Below, piece after piece: positions 45,476-56,034 of a stretch of DNA of 64,000 nucleotides. Positions within the stretch are counted from its first letter, which is position 1; each line of letters begins with the position of its first letter. The notes beneath the pieces are model-generated. The model saw only the letters and a list, made by a program, of their open reading frames with translations, did no database searches and had not been told where the DNA came from. Origin of the DNA: Pseudomonas mediterranea CFBP 5447 (GTDB lineage: Bacteria; Pseudomonadota; Gammaproteobacteria; Pseudomonadales; Pseudomonadaceae); the NCBI RefSeq assembly GCF_000774145.1, contig NZ_KN322984.1, positions 21,976-85,975 on the forward strand, read 5' to 3'. The translations under genes were made by a program, and so were the position numbers.

Positions 45476-45847
45476 ATGCAAACGATTGAACGCGTCCCGA
45501 GCGGCCACGCAGGGCGCAGCCGTTCCTGCGCCTACGCCAACACCGTTTATACCGTGGCAACCTCTGCGGACACCTCACTGGACATCGCTGGCCAGACCCA
45601 TCACGCCCTCGCCGCGTTGAAAGCCAGTCTCGAAGGCCTGGGCTCCGACGTTTCTCGCATGCTGTCGGCACAAGTGTTGCTGGCGGACATGGGCACCAAA
45701 GCCATAGTCGATGAAATCTGGGCCCGCTGGATCGGCGACAACCCGCAGCATTGGCCCCAGCGCGCCTGCTATGGCGTCGATCTGGGCGGCAAATTGCTGA
45801 TCGAAATCATCGTCACGGCGGCGCGAGGAGCGGCTGATGACGCATAA
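45476..45847 (+). CDS. RidA/YjgF-family protein
   Basis: A 123-residue protein of the Rid family. The C-terminal block PQRACYGVDLGGKLLIEIIVTA holds the conserved Arg (near residue 102) that RidA uses to hydrolyse reactive imines and enamines, and a family-typical Glu follows. It diverges from housekeeping RidA in the N-terminal half, so it probably belongs to a specialised Rid group. Enamine-forming PLP chemistry in the same neighbourhood makes such a function plausible. It lies 63 bases after GST; its stop overlaps the next gene by 11 bases. Confidence 0.82.
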   Translation: MQTIERVPSGHAGRSRSCAYANTVYTVATSADTSLDIAGQTHHALAALKASLEGLGSDVSRMLSAQVLLADMGTKAIVDEIWARWIGDNPQHWPQRACYGVDLGGKLLIEIIVTAARGAADDA

Positions 45848-46241
45848 CGATCAGATCGACCTGATAATCCGAACCTGCGAAGCACAGCGCACCGCGGCCA
45901 TGCTTGGCGGTCACCTGGATATCTTCAGCTACCTGTTCCACCCGGACCTGGTCTACATCCATGCCAGCGGTGTGGTAGACGATCTCAAGAGCTATCTTGA
46001 GAAATGCCGCTCTCGAGAGTTCATCTATCACACCCTCAACCATCAAATCGATAAAGTGACCCGAGTGGGTGAACTGGCGATCGCGTTTGGTGAGATGGAC
46101 ACCGTCGTTACCTCCTCAGGCGTACGAAAACACCTCCATAACCGAACGCTTACGGCGTGGCAAAAAACCGATGAGCAATGGCAACTGCTGGTCTATCAGG
46201 CAACGCCGCTCCAGCCAGCCGTGGTGCTCGAAACAACGTGA
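45837..46241 (+). CDS. NTF2/SnoaL-like fold protein
   Basis: A 134-residue protein with the cone-shaped NTF2-like pattern: an N-terminal helix (DLIIRTCEAQRTAAMLGGHLD) followed by FHPDLVYIHASGVVDDLKSYL, and strands ending TLTAWQKTDEQWQLLVYQAT. DUF4440/SnoaL proteins include cyclases, isomerases and simple binding proteins. No catalytic residue set can be assigned. The ATG overlaps the RidA gene by 11 bases, so the two are translated from one message. A terminator follows. Confidence 0.82.
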   Translation: MTHNDQIDLIIRTCEAQRTAAMLGGHLDIFSYLFHPDLVYIHASGVVDDLKSYLEKCRSREFIYHTLNHQIDKVTRVGELAIAFGEMDTVVTSSGVRKHLHNRTLTAWQKTDEQWQLLVYQATPLQPAVVLETT

Positions 46242-46278
46242 GCGACTCAGTGCACGTCTTCGTTCAGTCGCATAACGC

Positions 46279-46320
46279 AAAAAGCCCTGCATGCATATCC
46301 GGCGTGCAGGGCTGTTTCTT
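46279..46320 (+). terminator. Intrinsic terminator of GST-RidA-NTF2 unit
   Basis: GCCCTGCA...TGCAGGGC with a 13-base loop and a TGTTTCTTT tail, 38 bases after the last stop. Confidence 0.85.
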
Positions 46321-46385
46321 TGGGGGGCGAATTGGAAGTGTACCGATACCGACGAACGGTTCGAGAGGTTACGCCAACCTTTATA

Positions 46386-46462
46386 TGGTGTCCCAGGGCA
46401 GGTTCGAACTGCCAACCTTCCCCTTAGGAGGGGGATGCTCTATCCAATTGAGCTACTGAGAC
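46386..46462 (-). tRNA. tRNA-Arg (CCT)
   Basis: A 77-base tRNA with encoded CCA. Acceptor stem GTCTCAG/CTGGGAC, D-arm GCTC/GAGC, anticodon stem TCCCC/GGGGA with loop CTCCTAA (anticodon CCT, reads AGG) and T-arm GGCAG-TTCGAAC-CTGCC all pair. Its 3' end faces the accessory cluster. Confidence 0.97.
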
Positions 46463-46808
46463 ACAGGTCGACCACGAGAAACGCGGTGCGATGGACGGCG
46501 TGCATGTTAACGGCCAGCCTGGCGTTTGTCATGTCGTCCGTAGGCTTTTTAAGTGTAGGCAGATGCTGCAGCCCATGGCCCCTCAGCCCGTTGACACGGA
46601 TAAACGGGACGCCGCTCATCCGCCCCCATCTGCCACCGCTAGTAAATCGGCAAATTGCCACTATCCTATACAGTACAAGGACAGCAGCGGTCTTTGCTGC
46701 CGTTTCGGTTATCCGCCGGACGGTATGGCACATAGACACGATGCGATGGTCATAGCATGCGGACCTGCTGATTTTTCAAACCAGTCCGCATTTTTTGATG
46801 AAGGGTAA

Positions 46809-46820
46809 TGGCAGAACGCC
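46809..46820 (+). promoter_or_regulatory. AmrZ-binding site candidate 1
   Basis: TGGCAGAACGCC, one mismatch from TGGCAAAACGCC, 173 bases before the amrZ start. AmrZ is known in P. aeruginosa to repress itself. Confidence 0.6.
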
Positions 46821-46862
46821 TTTACGCGGATCAATATTTGTCACAGAATTGGCGCCAATGAT

Positions 46863-46878
46863 CTGGCAATTTTGAGGC
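46863..46878 (+). promoter_or_regulatory. AmrZ-binding site candidate 2
   Basis: CTGGCAATTTTGAGGC, a weaker match that keeps the TGGCA start; it is 54 bases from site 1. Confidence 0.4.
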
Positions 46879-46992
46879 ATGATGCGGGCCTCTTAACAAT
46901 TCAGGTTGAACATTTGGCTACGGTGCTTGTCCTATCGACATCCTGCGGCCAATCCCGAGAACCGCTCCCCTGAACTAACCGGTTAAATAAAT

Positions 46993-47319
46993 ATGCGCCC
47001 AATGACAAAGGCAATTTATTCCAGCCGTACGGCTGACAAGTTCGTCGTACGTCTGCCAGACGGAATGCGGGAACGCATTGCCGAGGTGGCTCGCAATCAT
47101 CATCGCAGCATGAACTCTGAAATCATCGCGCGCCTCGAGCAAAGCCTTATCCAGGAAGGCGCGTTGGGTGAAGAACTGAGCATGCGCCTGGACAGCCCGG
47201 AGCTGTCATTGCATGAACGCGAACTGCTTCAACGCTTCCGACAACTCTCCCACCGCCAGCAGAACGCCCTCGTTTCGCTGATTGCCCACGATGCAGAGAT
47301 GGCCGCAGACGCGTCCTGA
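46993..47319 (+). CDS. amrZ: Ribbon-helix-helix regulator AmrZ
   Basis: A 108-residue Arc-type regulator. [43 protein letters not shown] (by position, residues 11-52) is the ribbon-helix-helix, almost identical to P. aeruginosa AmrZ, and the C-terminal [30 protein letters not shown] region is the tetramerisation part. AmrZ controls motility, alginate or exopolysaccharide and c-di-GMP genes. Two consensus-like sites upstream suggest autoregulation. It is monocistronic, with a terminator 17 bases past the stop. Confidence 0.97.
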   Translation: MRPMTKAIYSSRTADKFVVRLPDGMRERIAEVARNHHRSMNSEIIARLEQSLIQEGALGEELSMRLDSPELSLHERELLQRFRQLSHRQQNALVSLIAHDAEMAADAS

Positions 47320-47335
47320 TCACACAGCAACACCC

Positions 47336-47363
47336 AAAGCCAGCCTTGCGCTGGCTTTTTTTT
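47336..47363 (+). terminator. Intrinsic terminator of amrZ
   Basis: AAAGCCAGC-CTTGC-GCTGGCTTTTTTTT. Confidence 0.94.
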
Positions 47364-47429
47364 GCCTGGGATTTGGGCTCGACTTGTATTTTCGAGCCCC
47401 AAAAAACCGTCAGACAGGCGTAATGCCGT

Positions 47430-47560
47430 TGTGGCGAGGGGATTTATCCCCGCTGGGCTGCGCAGTAGCCCCAAAGTAGTCGACTCGCTCTGCCTGATGC
47501 ACCGAGTAGTCTGATTTTAGGTCTGCTGCGCACCCCAGCGGGATAAATCCCCTCGCCACA
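47430..47560. repeat. Family B inverted repeat pair
   Basis: TGTGGCGAGGGGATTTATCC with GCTGGGCTGCGCAGTAGCCCC, and the inverse GCGGGATAAATCCCCTCGCC about 95 bases later. Confidence 0.88.
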
Positions 47561-47624
47561 ATGAGCTGGGCAAGCCTTAAGTGGACAGCGTTACATCAGA
47601 TAAGCGGTTTTTTTGACCTGCGAC

Positions 47625-49067
47625 TCAGAGCAGGAAGATGGTCGCCAGTCCGAGGAAAATAAAGAACCCGCCGCTGTCGGTCATGGCGGTAATCATCACG
47701 CTCGCACCCATGGCCGGGTCACGCCCCAACCGGGCGAGGGTCATGGGGATCAACACGCCCATCAATGCCGCCAACAGCAAGTTGAGGGTCATCGCGGCCG
47801 TCATGACCACCCCCAATGACCAACTGCCATAAAGCAGATACGCCACCACACCGATCACACCACCCCAAAGCACGCCATTGATCAGGGCCACCGCCAGCTC
47901 CTTGCGCATCAATCGCGAGGTATTGCCGGTGCTGACCTGATCCAGCGCCATGGCGCGAACGATCATGGTGATGGTCTGGTTACCGGAGTTGCCGCCAATC
48001 CCGGCAACGATGGGCATCAGCGCCGCAAGCGCCACCAACCGCTCGATGGAACCTTCGAATAAACCAATGACCCGGGAAGCGACAAACGCCGTGATCAGAT
48101 TGATCGCCAGCCAGGCCCAACGGTTGCGCAGGGATTTCCAGACCGAGGCAAAGATGTCTTCCTCTTCACGCAGACCGGCCATGTTGAGGACTTCGCTCTC
48201 GCTTTCCTCACGAATCAGGTCGACCATTTCATCGATGGTCAGACGGCCGATCAGCTTGCCGTTCTTGTCGACCACCGGGGCGGAAATCAAGTCATACCGC
48301 TCGAACGCCTGGGCCGCATCATAGGCGTCTTCGTCCGGATGAAAACTTACCGGATCGCTGGCCATGACCTCGGAAACCTGCTTTTCCGGGTCGTTGACCA
48401 GCAATCGCTTGATCGGCAGCACACCCTTGAGCACGCCGTCGTAGTCGACCACGAAGAGCTTGTCGGTATGCCCCGGCAGCTCCTTGAGACGACGCAGGTA
48501 GCGCAATACCACTTCAAGGCTGACATCCTCACGGATCGTCACCATCTCGAAGTCCATCAACGCACCGACCTGTTCCTCGTCATAGGACAACGCCGAGCGC
48601 ACGCGCTCACGCTGCTGGCCGTCGAGGGCTTCCATCAGTTCGTGGACAACGTCCCGTGGCAGTTCGGGCGCCAGGTCGGCGAGTTCGTCGGCGTCCATTT
48701 CCTTGGCCGCCGCCAGCAACTCGTGATCATCCATGTCGGCGATCAGGGTTTCACGAACCGAGTCGGACACTTCGAGCAGGATGTCACCGTCGCGATCAGC
48801 CTTGACCAGCTGCCAGACCGTCAGACGCTCTTCCAGCGGCAGAGCTTCAAGGATGTAGGCGACGTCGGCGGAGTGCAGGTCATCGAGCTTGCGCTGCAAC
48901 TCGACGAGGTTCTGCCGGTGCACCAGGTTCTCGACCCGGTCATGATGTGGGCCTTCCTGGCGATGCGTCAGGTCCTCCACGACCCGCTGGCGATGCAGCA
49001 GCTCAACGACTTGCGCGAGACGGTCCTGAAGGCTTTCCTGCGTTTTCTTTACTTCAATTTCGGTCAT
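47625..49067 (-). CDS. mgtE: Magnesium transporter MgtE
   Basis: A 480-residue magnesium channel. The N-terminal helical domain (about residues 35-160) is followed by two CBS domains (about 165-290; VSEVMASDPVSFHPDEDAYDAA, ISAPVVDKNGKLIGRLTIDEMV as motifs) that sense magnesium and gate the five-helix membrane domain (about 315-480). AGIGGNSGNQTITMIVRAMA is the pore-lining signature. The start at 49067 is chosen as family-typical (MTEIEVKKTQESLQDRL). It is monocistronic. Confidence 0.95.
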   Translation of the reverse strand: MTEIEVKKTQESLQDRLAQVVELLHRQRVVEDLTHRQEGPHHDRVENLVHRQNLVELQRKLDDLHSADVAYILEALPLEERLTVWQLVKADRDGDILLEVSDSVRETLIADMDDHELLAAAKEMDADELADLAPELPRDVVHELMEALDGQQRERVRSALSYDEEQVGALMDFEMVTIREDVSLEVVLRYLRRLKELPGHTDKLFVVDYDGVLKGVLPIKRLLVNDPEKQVSEVMASDPVSFHPDEDAYDAAQAFERYDLISAPVVDKNGKLIGRLTIDEMVDLIREESESEVLNMAGLREEEDIFASVWKSLRNRWAWLAINLITAFVASRVIGLFEGSIERLVALAALMPIVAGIGGNSGNQTITMIVRAMALDQVSTGNTSRLMRKELAVALINGVLWGGVIGVVAYLLYGSWSLGVVMTAAMTLNLLLAALMGVLIPMTLARLGRDPAMGASVMITAMTDSGGFFIFLGLATIFLL

Positions 49068-49432
49068 AGGCGAACTCCACTCCCAGCAGTGGGGCACGCC
49101 GGAAGGATCAATCAGTCAATTCATGATTGGTGAAACGAGGTTTTGAGTAACTACTGGGTAAGTCCATGGAAGTATTCCAAAGCCCCGGCGGGGCTGACGG
49201 GCGCAATCATACACCGCTTGGCGTTTTAAAACGTTAAAAAATCATGGCAAGAACAAGCGCTTGCGAGACAAACCTGAACGCAGGCTGAACCTGTGGAATT
49301 ACGACGATTTATCCTGAAAAGAAAACACACCACCCGGCAAAAATGGAGCGGCTACCCTGAGGTCAGTCAGCTGCTCCCACAGGTAATGAATGCATCAACT
49401 CCCACCTTTTCATCCGCCAGGAAGGCGCTCGA
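49068..49432. other. Divergent region between mgtE and the BamE-like gene
   Basis: An AT-richer stretch around 49200-49260 (GGCGTTTTAAAACGTTAAAAAATC) probably carries the mgtE promoter. I find no riboswitch-like structure or coding frame. Confidence 0.5.
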
Positions 49433-49957
49433 ATGCCGCTCAATCGCCATGTTTTTCTGCTCGTCACCCTGTGCTGCCTGCCTTCGCTGGCCGCCGAACA
49501 CACCGTTCATCGCTGCGAAAATAGCGCAGGACATATCACCTTCACCACCTTGAGCTGCAGGACGGAAGAGAGCCTGTCTTTGCAGCGAATCCATCCGTAC
49601 AGCCCTGGCACAATCGCCCCCGCCGGAGAATCGCTGCTGCCCGAAGCCGAGCACCGACAAACATCCGGCAACAAAACCAGGCGCAGGGAACCGACGGTCG
49701 TTGGCCTGCTCGAAGAGCGCTGTGGAAATCTACTGACCGCCGGGCAGCGGCGTGATGCGATCATGGACAGGCGCATCGTCACGGGCATGAGCCAGCAGGA
49801 CGTGGAAAGCGCCCTCGGCAAACCGGACTCGATCAAGATCCGCAATTCGAGCATCCGCTACACCTATAAAGAGAAGAACGGCCGCAGCGCAGAGGTCGTG
49901 TTCGATGAGAAAGGCTGTGTAAAAGGAAAATCGCAGGCAACAAAAAGCCCGCGTTAA
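49433..49957 (+). CDS. Secreted protein with BamE/SmpA-like C-terminus
   Basis: A 174-residue protein with a signal peptide (MPLNRHVFLLVTLCCLPSLAA, residues 1-21). The N-terminal mature part (HRCENSAGHITFTTLSC) resembles the short DUF4124 module with paired cysteines. The C-terminal part (VTGMSQQDVESALGKPDSIK, then RYTYKEKNGRSAEVVFDEKG) has the BamE/SmpA fold pattern found in OmlA-like lipoproteins, but no lipobox is present. The exact role is unknown. A bidirectional terminator follows. Confidence 0.82.
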   Translation: MPLNRHVFLLVTLCCLPSLAAEHTVHRCENSAGHITFTTLSCRTEESLSLQRIHPYSPGTIAPAGESLLPEAEHRQTSGNKTRRREPTVVGLLEERCGNLLTAGQRRDAIMDRRIVTGMSQQDVESALGKPDSIKIRNSSIRYTYKEKNGRSAEVVFDEKGCVKGKSQATKSPR

Positions 49958-49972
49958 ACGCGGGCTTCTTGA
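49942..49972. terminator. Bidirectional terminator between BamE-like gene and tRNA-Arg(ACG)
   Basis: AAAAAGCCCGCGTTAAACGC followed by GGGCTTCTT: GCCCGCG pairs with CGCGGGC. It serves the plus-strand gene and the minus-strand tRNA transcript. Confidence 0.88.
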
Positions 49973-49976
49973 TATA

Positions 49977-50053
49977 TGGTGCACTCGACAGGATTCGAAC
50001 CTGTGACCGCTCGGTTCGTAGCCGAGTACTCTATCCAGCTGAGCTACGAGTGC
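49977..50053 (-). tRNA. tRNA-Arg (ACG)
   Basis: A 77-base tRNA with encoded CCA. Acceptor GCACTCG/CGAGTGC; anticodon stem CTCGG/CCGAG with loop CTACGAA, anticodon ACG (wobble inosine expected). It is downstream of tRNA-Ser, probably in the same transcript. Confidence 0.97.
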
Positions 50054-50161
50054 ATGTGTTGCCGCGCATTATAGGTCGTCGAATCTTTTTGTAAAGCGCT
50101 TTTTTCCAGTAATTTCAACAACTTACTGAACAAGCCAGATGACAACGCACTACATGAATAA

Positions 50162-50252
50162 TGGCGGAGAACGGGGGATTCGAACCCCCGACACCCTTTT
50201 GAGGTGTACTCCCTTAGCAGGGGAGCGCCTTCGGCCACTCGGCCAGCTCTCC
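50162..50252 (-). tRNA. tRNA-Ser (GCT)
   Basis: A 91-base class II tRNA with a long variable arm and encoded CCA. Acceptor GGAGAGC/GTTCTCC, anticodon stem CTCCC/GGGAG with loop CTGCTAA, anticodon GCT (reads AGC/AGT). Confidence 0.97.
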
Positions 50253-50314
50253 GCAACACGGGGCGTATATTAACCACCTTCATCCCCGTTTGCAAACATA
50301 AAAATCGATAAAAA

Positions 50315-50503
50315 TTAATGGCTTGGTTCGTCGTCCTTCTCTTTCTTGATACGCAGGTAAATTTCCTCCCGGTGCACCGCGACCTCTTTCGGGGCGTTGA
50401 CGCCAATACGCACTTGGTTTCCTTTGACGCCGAGCACGGTCACGGTGATTTCGCCATCGCCAATAATCAGGCTCTCTGCGCACCGACGAGTCAGAATCAG
50501 CAT
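50315..50503 (-). CDS. csrA: Carbon storage regulator RsmA/CsrA
   Basis: A 62-residue RNA-binding regulator. [20 protein letters not shown] and [19 protein letters not shown], with [10 protein letters not shown], are the CsrA fold; Leu4, Arg7 and Arg44 of the RNA-binding surface are present. It represses translation by binding GGA motifs at ribosome binding sites and is titrated by Gac-controlled small RNAs (none in the window). GAGGAGA precedes the ATG at 50503. It sits between lysC and tRNA-Ser as in P. aeruginosa, but a terminator after lysC implies its own promoter in the 140-base gap. Confidence 0.97.
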   Translation of the reverse strand: MLILTRRCAESLIIGDGEITVTVLGVKGNQVRIGVNAPKEVAVHREEIYLRIKKEKDDEPSH

Positions 50504-50645
50504 ACCTTTCTCCTCACGCAATTCAGTTCAGGGACTACAAGTCTGCAAAACAAGGGCGTCGGACCTGCAACCACAACGGTCGCAGCCTACAGGCCTCAGT
50601 ATTGACCAGCGCGAGCAAAAGAACAGTTTTGAGACGCGCCATTCG

Positions 50646-50678
50646 AAAAAACAAAGGGCGCGGTAAAACCGCGCCCTC
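50646..50678 (-). terminator. Intrinsic terminator of lysC
   Basis: GGGCGCGGT-AAA-ACCGCGCCC with a T-rich tail on the minus strand. Confidence 0.9.
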
Positions 50679-50689
50679 GGGACAACGCC

Positions 50690-51931
50690 TTATTCGCCCT
50701 GTCGGGCGGCTGCGTCGAGTTCGAAAGCCGTGTGCAGGGCACGCACGGCCAGTTCCAGGTATTTCTCTTCGATCACCACGGAAACCTTGATTTCCGAAGT
50801 CGAGATCATCTGGATATTGATGCTTTCCTTGGCCAGGGATTCGAACATGCGGCTGGCCACGCCTGCGTGGGAGCGCATGCCGACGCCGACGATCGACACC
50901 TTGGCGATCTTGGTGTCCCCCACCACTTCCCGGGCACCGATCTCGGCTGCGGTCTTCTTCAGCACGGCTTCGGCGGCCTGGTAGTCGTTGCGGTGCACAG
51001 TGAAGGTGAAGTCGGTGGTGTTATCGTGCGCGACGTTCTGCACGATCATGTCGACTTCGATGTTCGCGGCACTGATCGGGCCGAGAATCTTGAAGGCCAC
51101 GCCGGGGGTGTCTGGCACGCCACGGATGGTCAGCTTGGCTTCATCGCGGTTGAAGGCGATGCCGGAAATGATCGGCTGTTCCATGGATTCCTCTTCATCA
51201 ATAGTAATGAGGGTGCCCGGACCCTCTTTGAAGCTGTGCAGGACGCGCAGCGGAACATTGTACTTGCCAGCGAATTCGACCGCCCGGATCTGCAACACCT
51301 TCGAGCCGAGACTGGCCATTTCCAGCATCTCTTCGAAGGTGATCTTGTCCAGGCGCTGAGCCACGGGAACCACTCGCGGGTCGGTGGTGTAGACGCCATC
51401 CACATCGGTGTAGATCTGGCATTCGTCAGCCTTGAGGGCTGCCGCCAGCGCAACACCGGTGGTGTCGGAACCGCCACGACCGAGGGTGGTGATGTTGCCG
51501 TGCTCGTCCACGCCCTGGAAACCGGCGACCACTACGACGCGACCAGCCTTCAGGTCAGCGCGAATCTTCTGATCGTCGATCTGCAGGATACGCGCCTTGT
51601 TGTGCGCGCTGTCCGTCAGGATACGCACCTGGTTGCCGGTGTAGGACACCGCCGGCACGCCACGCTTCATCAGCGCCATGGCCAGCAAGGCGATAGTCAC
51701 CTGCTCGCCGGTGGACACGATCACATCCAGTTCACGGGGAACCGGCTGCTGCTCGCCGCTGATTTGCTTGGCCAGATCGATCAGACGGTTGGTTTCGCCG
51801 CTCATTGCCGACAGCACAACCACCAGGTCATCGCCCGCATCACGGAATTTCTTAACCTTGTCGGCGACTTGTTCGATTCTCTCGACAGTGCCGACCGAGG
51901 TGCCTCCAAATTTCTGTACGATCAAAGCCAT
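50690..51931 (-). CDS. lysC: Aspartate kinase LysC
   Basis: A 413-residue aspartokinase that starts the lysine/threonine/methionine pathway. MALIVQKFGGTSVGTVERI is the kinase N-terminus; ITTLGRGGSDTTGVALAAAL near residue 150 and YTDVDGVYTTDPR near residue 178 are active-site segments. Two ACT domains at about residues 265-405 give feedback control. An internal ATG at 51184 preceded by GAAGAGGAA would encode a 164-residue C-terminal beta subunit, as in alpha2-beta2 aspartokinases. It lies downstream of alaS. Confidence 0.96.
   Translation of the reverse strand: MALIVQKFGGTSVGTVERIEQVADKVKKFRDAGDDLVVVLSAMSGETNRLIDLAKQISGEQQPVPRELDVIVSTGEQVTIALLAMALMKRGVPAVSYTGNQVRILTDSAHNKARILQIDDQKIRADLKAGRVVVVAGFQGVDEHGNITTLGRGGSDTTGVALAAALKADECQIYTDVDGVYTTDPRVVPVAQRLDKITFEEMLEMASLGSKVLQIRAVEFAGKYNVPLRVLHSFKEGPGTLITIDEEESMEQPIISGIAFNRDEAKLTIRGVPDTPGVAFKILGPISAANIEVDMIVQNVAHDNTTDFTFTVHRNDYQAAEAVLKKTAAEIGAREVVGDTKIAKVSIVGVGMRSHAGVASRMFESLAKESINIQMISTSEIKVSVVIEEKYLELAVRALHTAFELDAAARQGE
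51184..51196 (-). promoter_or_regulatory. Internal ribosome binding site for a LysC beta subunit
   Basis: GAAGAGGAATCCATGG on the minus strand, in frame within lysC, just before the first ACT domain (MEQPIISGIAFNRDE). Spacing is near optimal. Confidence 0.55.
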
Positions 51932-52018
51932 TTCAAAGCCGCCTCTGCCCATGAAGGGCGCCCAATAGTTACTACGGCGGTCGGGCCCGCGACTAGACCG
52001 CGAGCCCGAAGCACCGCC

Positions 52019-54640
<2,622 letters not shown>

Positions 54641-54785
54641 TAGGTTCTTCCACGGAGGCTGCGGCCAAAGGCCTGTGCAAAACGTCAACAGACGAAGCAA
54701 CGGCAAAGGGCCGCATTATATCGGCCCTGCGCTTGGGGTACAGCGTGTTATGCGATAGAAACTGTCAATTGGGTCGCTTGGGCGA

Positions 54786-55790
54786 TCAGTTGCCGGAAAA
54801 TTCGACGAAAGTGGCAATCACCCGGTCGATTTGCGCAGCGCTGACGTCCAGGTGCGTCACCATCCGCAGGCGCGGTGCGGCAATGAGCTTGATGCCCCGC
54901 TCGGCGGCAAATGCCTTGAGCGCCTCGGCCCGTTCGCCCATGTGCACATAAACCATGTTGGTCTGCACCGGCTCGACCTCATAACCCGCCGCCTGCAACC
55001 CTTCGGCAAGGCGCCGGGCATTGGCATGGTCGTCGGCCAGGCGCTGGACCTGATGATCGAGGGCATACAGCCCCGCTGCGGCCAGGATCCCGGCCTGGCG
55101 CATACCGCCGCCAACCATCTTGCGCAACCGGCGCGCCTTGTCGATCAAGCCGACGCTGCCGCACAGGACCGAACCGACCGGCGCCCCCAGGCCTTTGGAC
55201 AGGCACACCGACACCGAATCGAAATGCTGGGTGATCTCCCGCGCGTCGACATCGAGCTTGACCGCCGCGTTGTACAAGCGGGCGCCGTCCAGGTGCAGCG
55301 CCAAGCTGTGCTCCTGGGTGAAGCGCCGAGCGCGGGCCAGGTACTCCAATGGCAGCACCTTGCCTTGCATGGTGTTTTCCAGGGCCAGCAGGCGGGTGCG
55401 GGCAAAGTGGAAGTCATCAGGCTTGATCGCCGCGGCGACTTGCGCCAGGTCCAGGGAACCGTCCGCCTGCACCTCCAGGGGCTGGGGCTGGATCGAACCG
55501 AGCACCGCCGCGCCGCCGCCTTCGTATTTGTAGGTGTGGGCCTGCTGGCCGACGATGTACTCATCGCCACGCTCACAATGAGCCATCAACCCCAGCAGGT
55601 TGCTCATGGTGCCACTGGGCACGAACAGCCCCGCCGCGAACCCCAGGCGCCCGGCGAGTTCGGCTTCGAGCCGATTGACAGTCGGGTCCTCGCCGTACAC
55701 GTCATCGCCGGTCGGCGCGCCGGCCATGACATCCAGCATGGCGGCGGAAGGTTGGGTGACCGTGTCGCTGCGAAGATCGATAACGCTCAT
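54786..55790 (-). CDS. ltaE: Low-specificity L-threonine aldolase LtaE
   Basis: A 334-residue PLP enzyme splitting threonine or allo-threonine to glycine and acetaldehyde. [15 protein letters not shown] at the start, [19 protein letters not shown] near residue 60, [13 protein letters not shown] near residue 165, and the Schiff-base Lys in [15 protein letters not shown] near residue 198 are diagnostic. All catalytic residues are intact. It lies 145 bases downstream of alaS in the same direction, but a separate transcript is likely. Confidence 0.94.
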   Translation of the reverse strand: MSVIDLRSDTVTQPSAAMLDVMAGAPTGDDVYGEDPTVNRLEAELAGRLGFAAGLFVPSGTMSNLLGLMAHCERGDEYIVGQQAHTYKYEGGGAAVLGSIQPQPLEVQADGSLDLAQVAAAIKPDDFHFARTRLLALENTMQGKVLPLEYLARARRFTQEHSLALHLDGARLYNAAVKLDVDAREITQHFDSVSVCLSKGLGAPVGSVLCGSVGLIDKARRLRKMVGGGMRQAGILAAAGLYALDHQVQRLADDHANARRLAEGLQAAGYEVEPVQTNMVYVHMGERAEALKAFAAERGIKLIAAPRLRMVTHLDVSAAQIDRVIATFVEFSGN

Positions 55791-55892
55791 GAATCTGGCC
55801 TCGGGTGCTGGTGGAAGGAATTCCCTTTCGAAGGGTAATTACTGCGGTCATGGCGATGAATAATCAAGACCGCCAGAAGGAAAAGACACACC

Positions 55893-55985
55893 CTGTGGGA
55901 GCGAGCCTGCTCGCGATAGCGGTGGTTCAGCTTGCAGCGATGCTGGATGTACGACCGCCATCGCGAGCAGGCTCGCCCCCACAGG
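55893..55985. repeat. Family A REP pair, opposite arrangement
   Basis: TGTGGGAGCGAGCCTGCTCG then ATCGCGAGCAGGCTCGCCCC, with one substitution in the second copy. Confidence 0.88.
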
Positions 55986-56034
55986 AGGTTATGTGTTAAA
56001 AATCCTGCGCCGCCACATAGCGTAGCGGCAAAAC

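Larger units (their letters stand above)
46463..46992. other. 530-base region between tRNA-Arg and amrZ
   Basis: Contains the promoters of the divergent tRNA and amrZ, and two AmrZ-like sites near 46809 and 46863. On the minus strand ATGACA-N17-TAACAT is a possible tRNA promoter about 40 bases upstream of the tRNA. I see no coding frame with a ribosome binding site. Confidence 0.6.
47320..47624. other. Region between convergent amrZ and mgtE
   Basis: Holds the amrZ terminator and a family B inverted pair; nothing else is seen. No classical terminator for mgtE is obvious, so the family B structure may serve. Confidence 0.6.

Noticed and set aside
35217..46462. Classical integrative island with integrase and att repeats
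   Set aside because: No integrase, transposase or second copy of the tRNA-Arg 3' end was seen, so only a weaker statement about possible acquisition is made.
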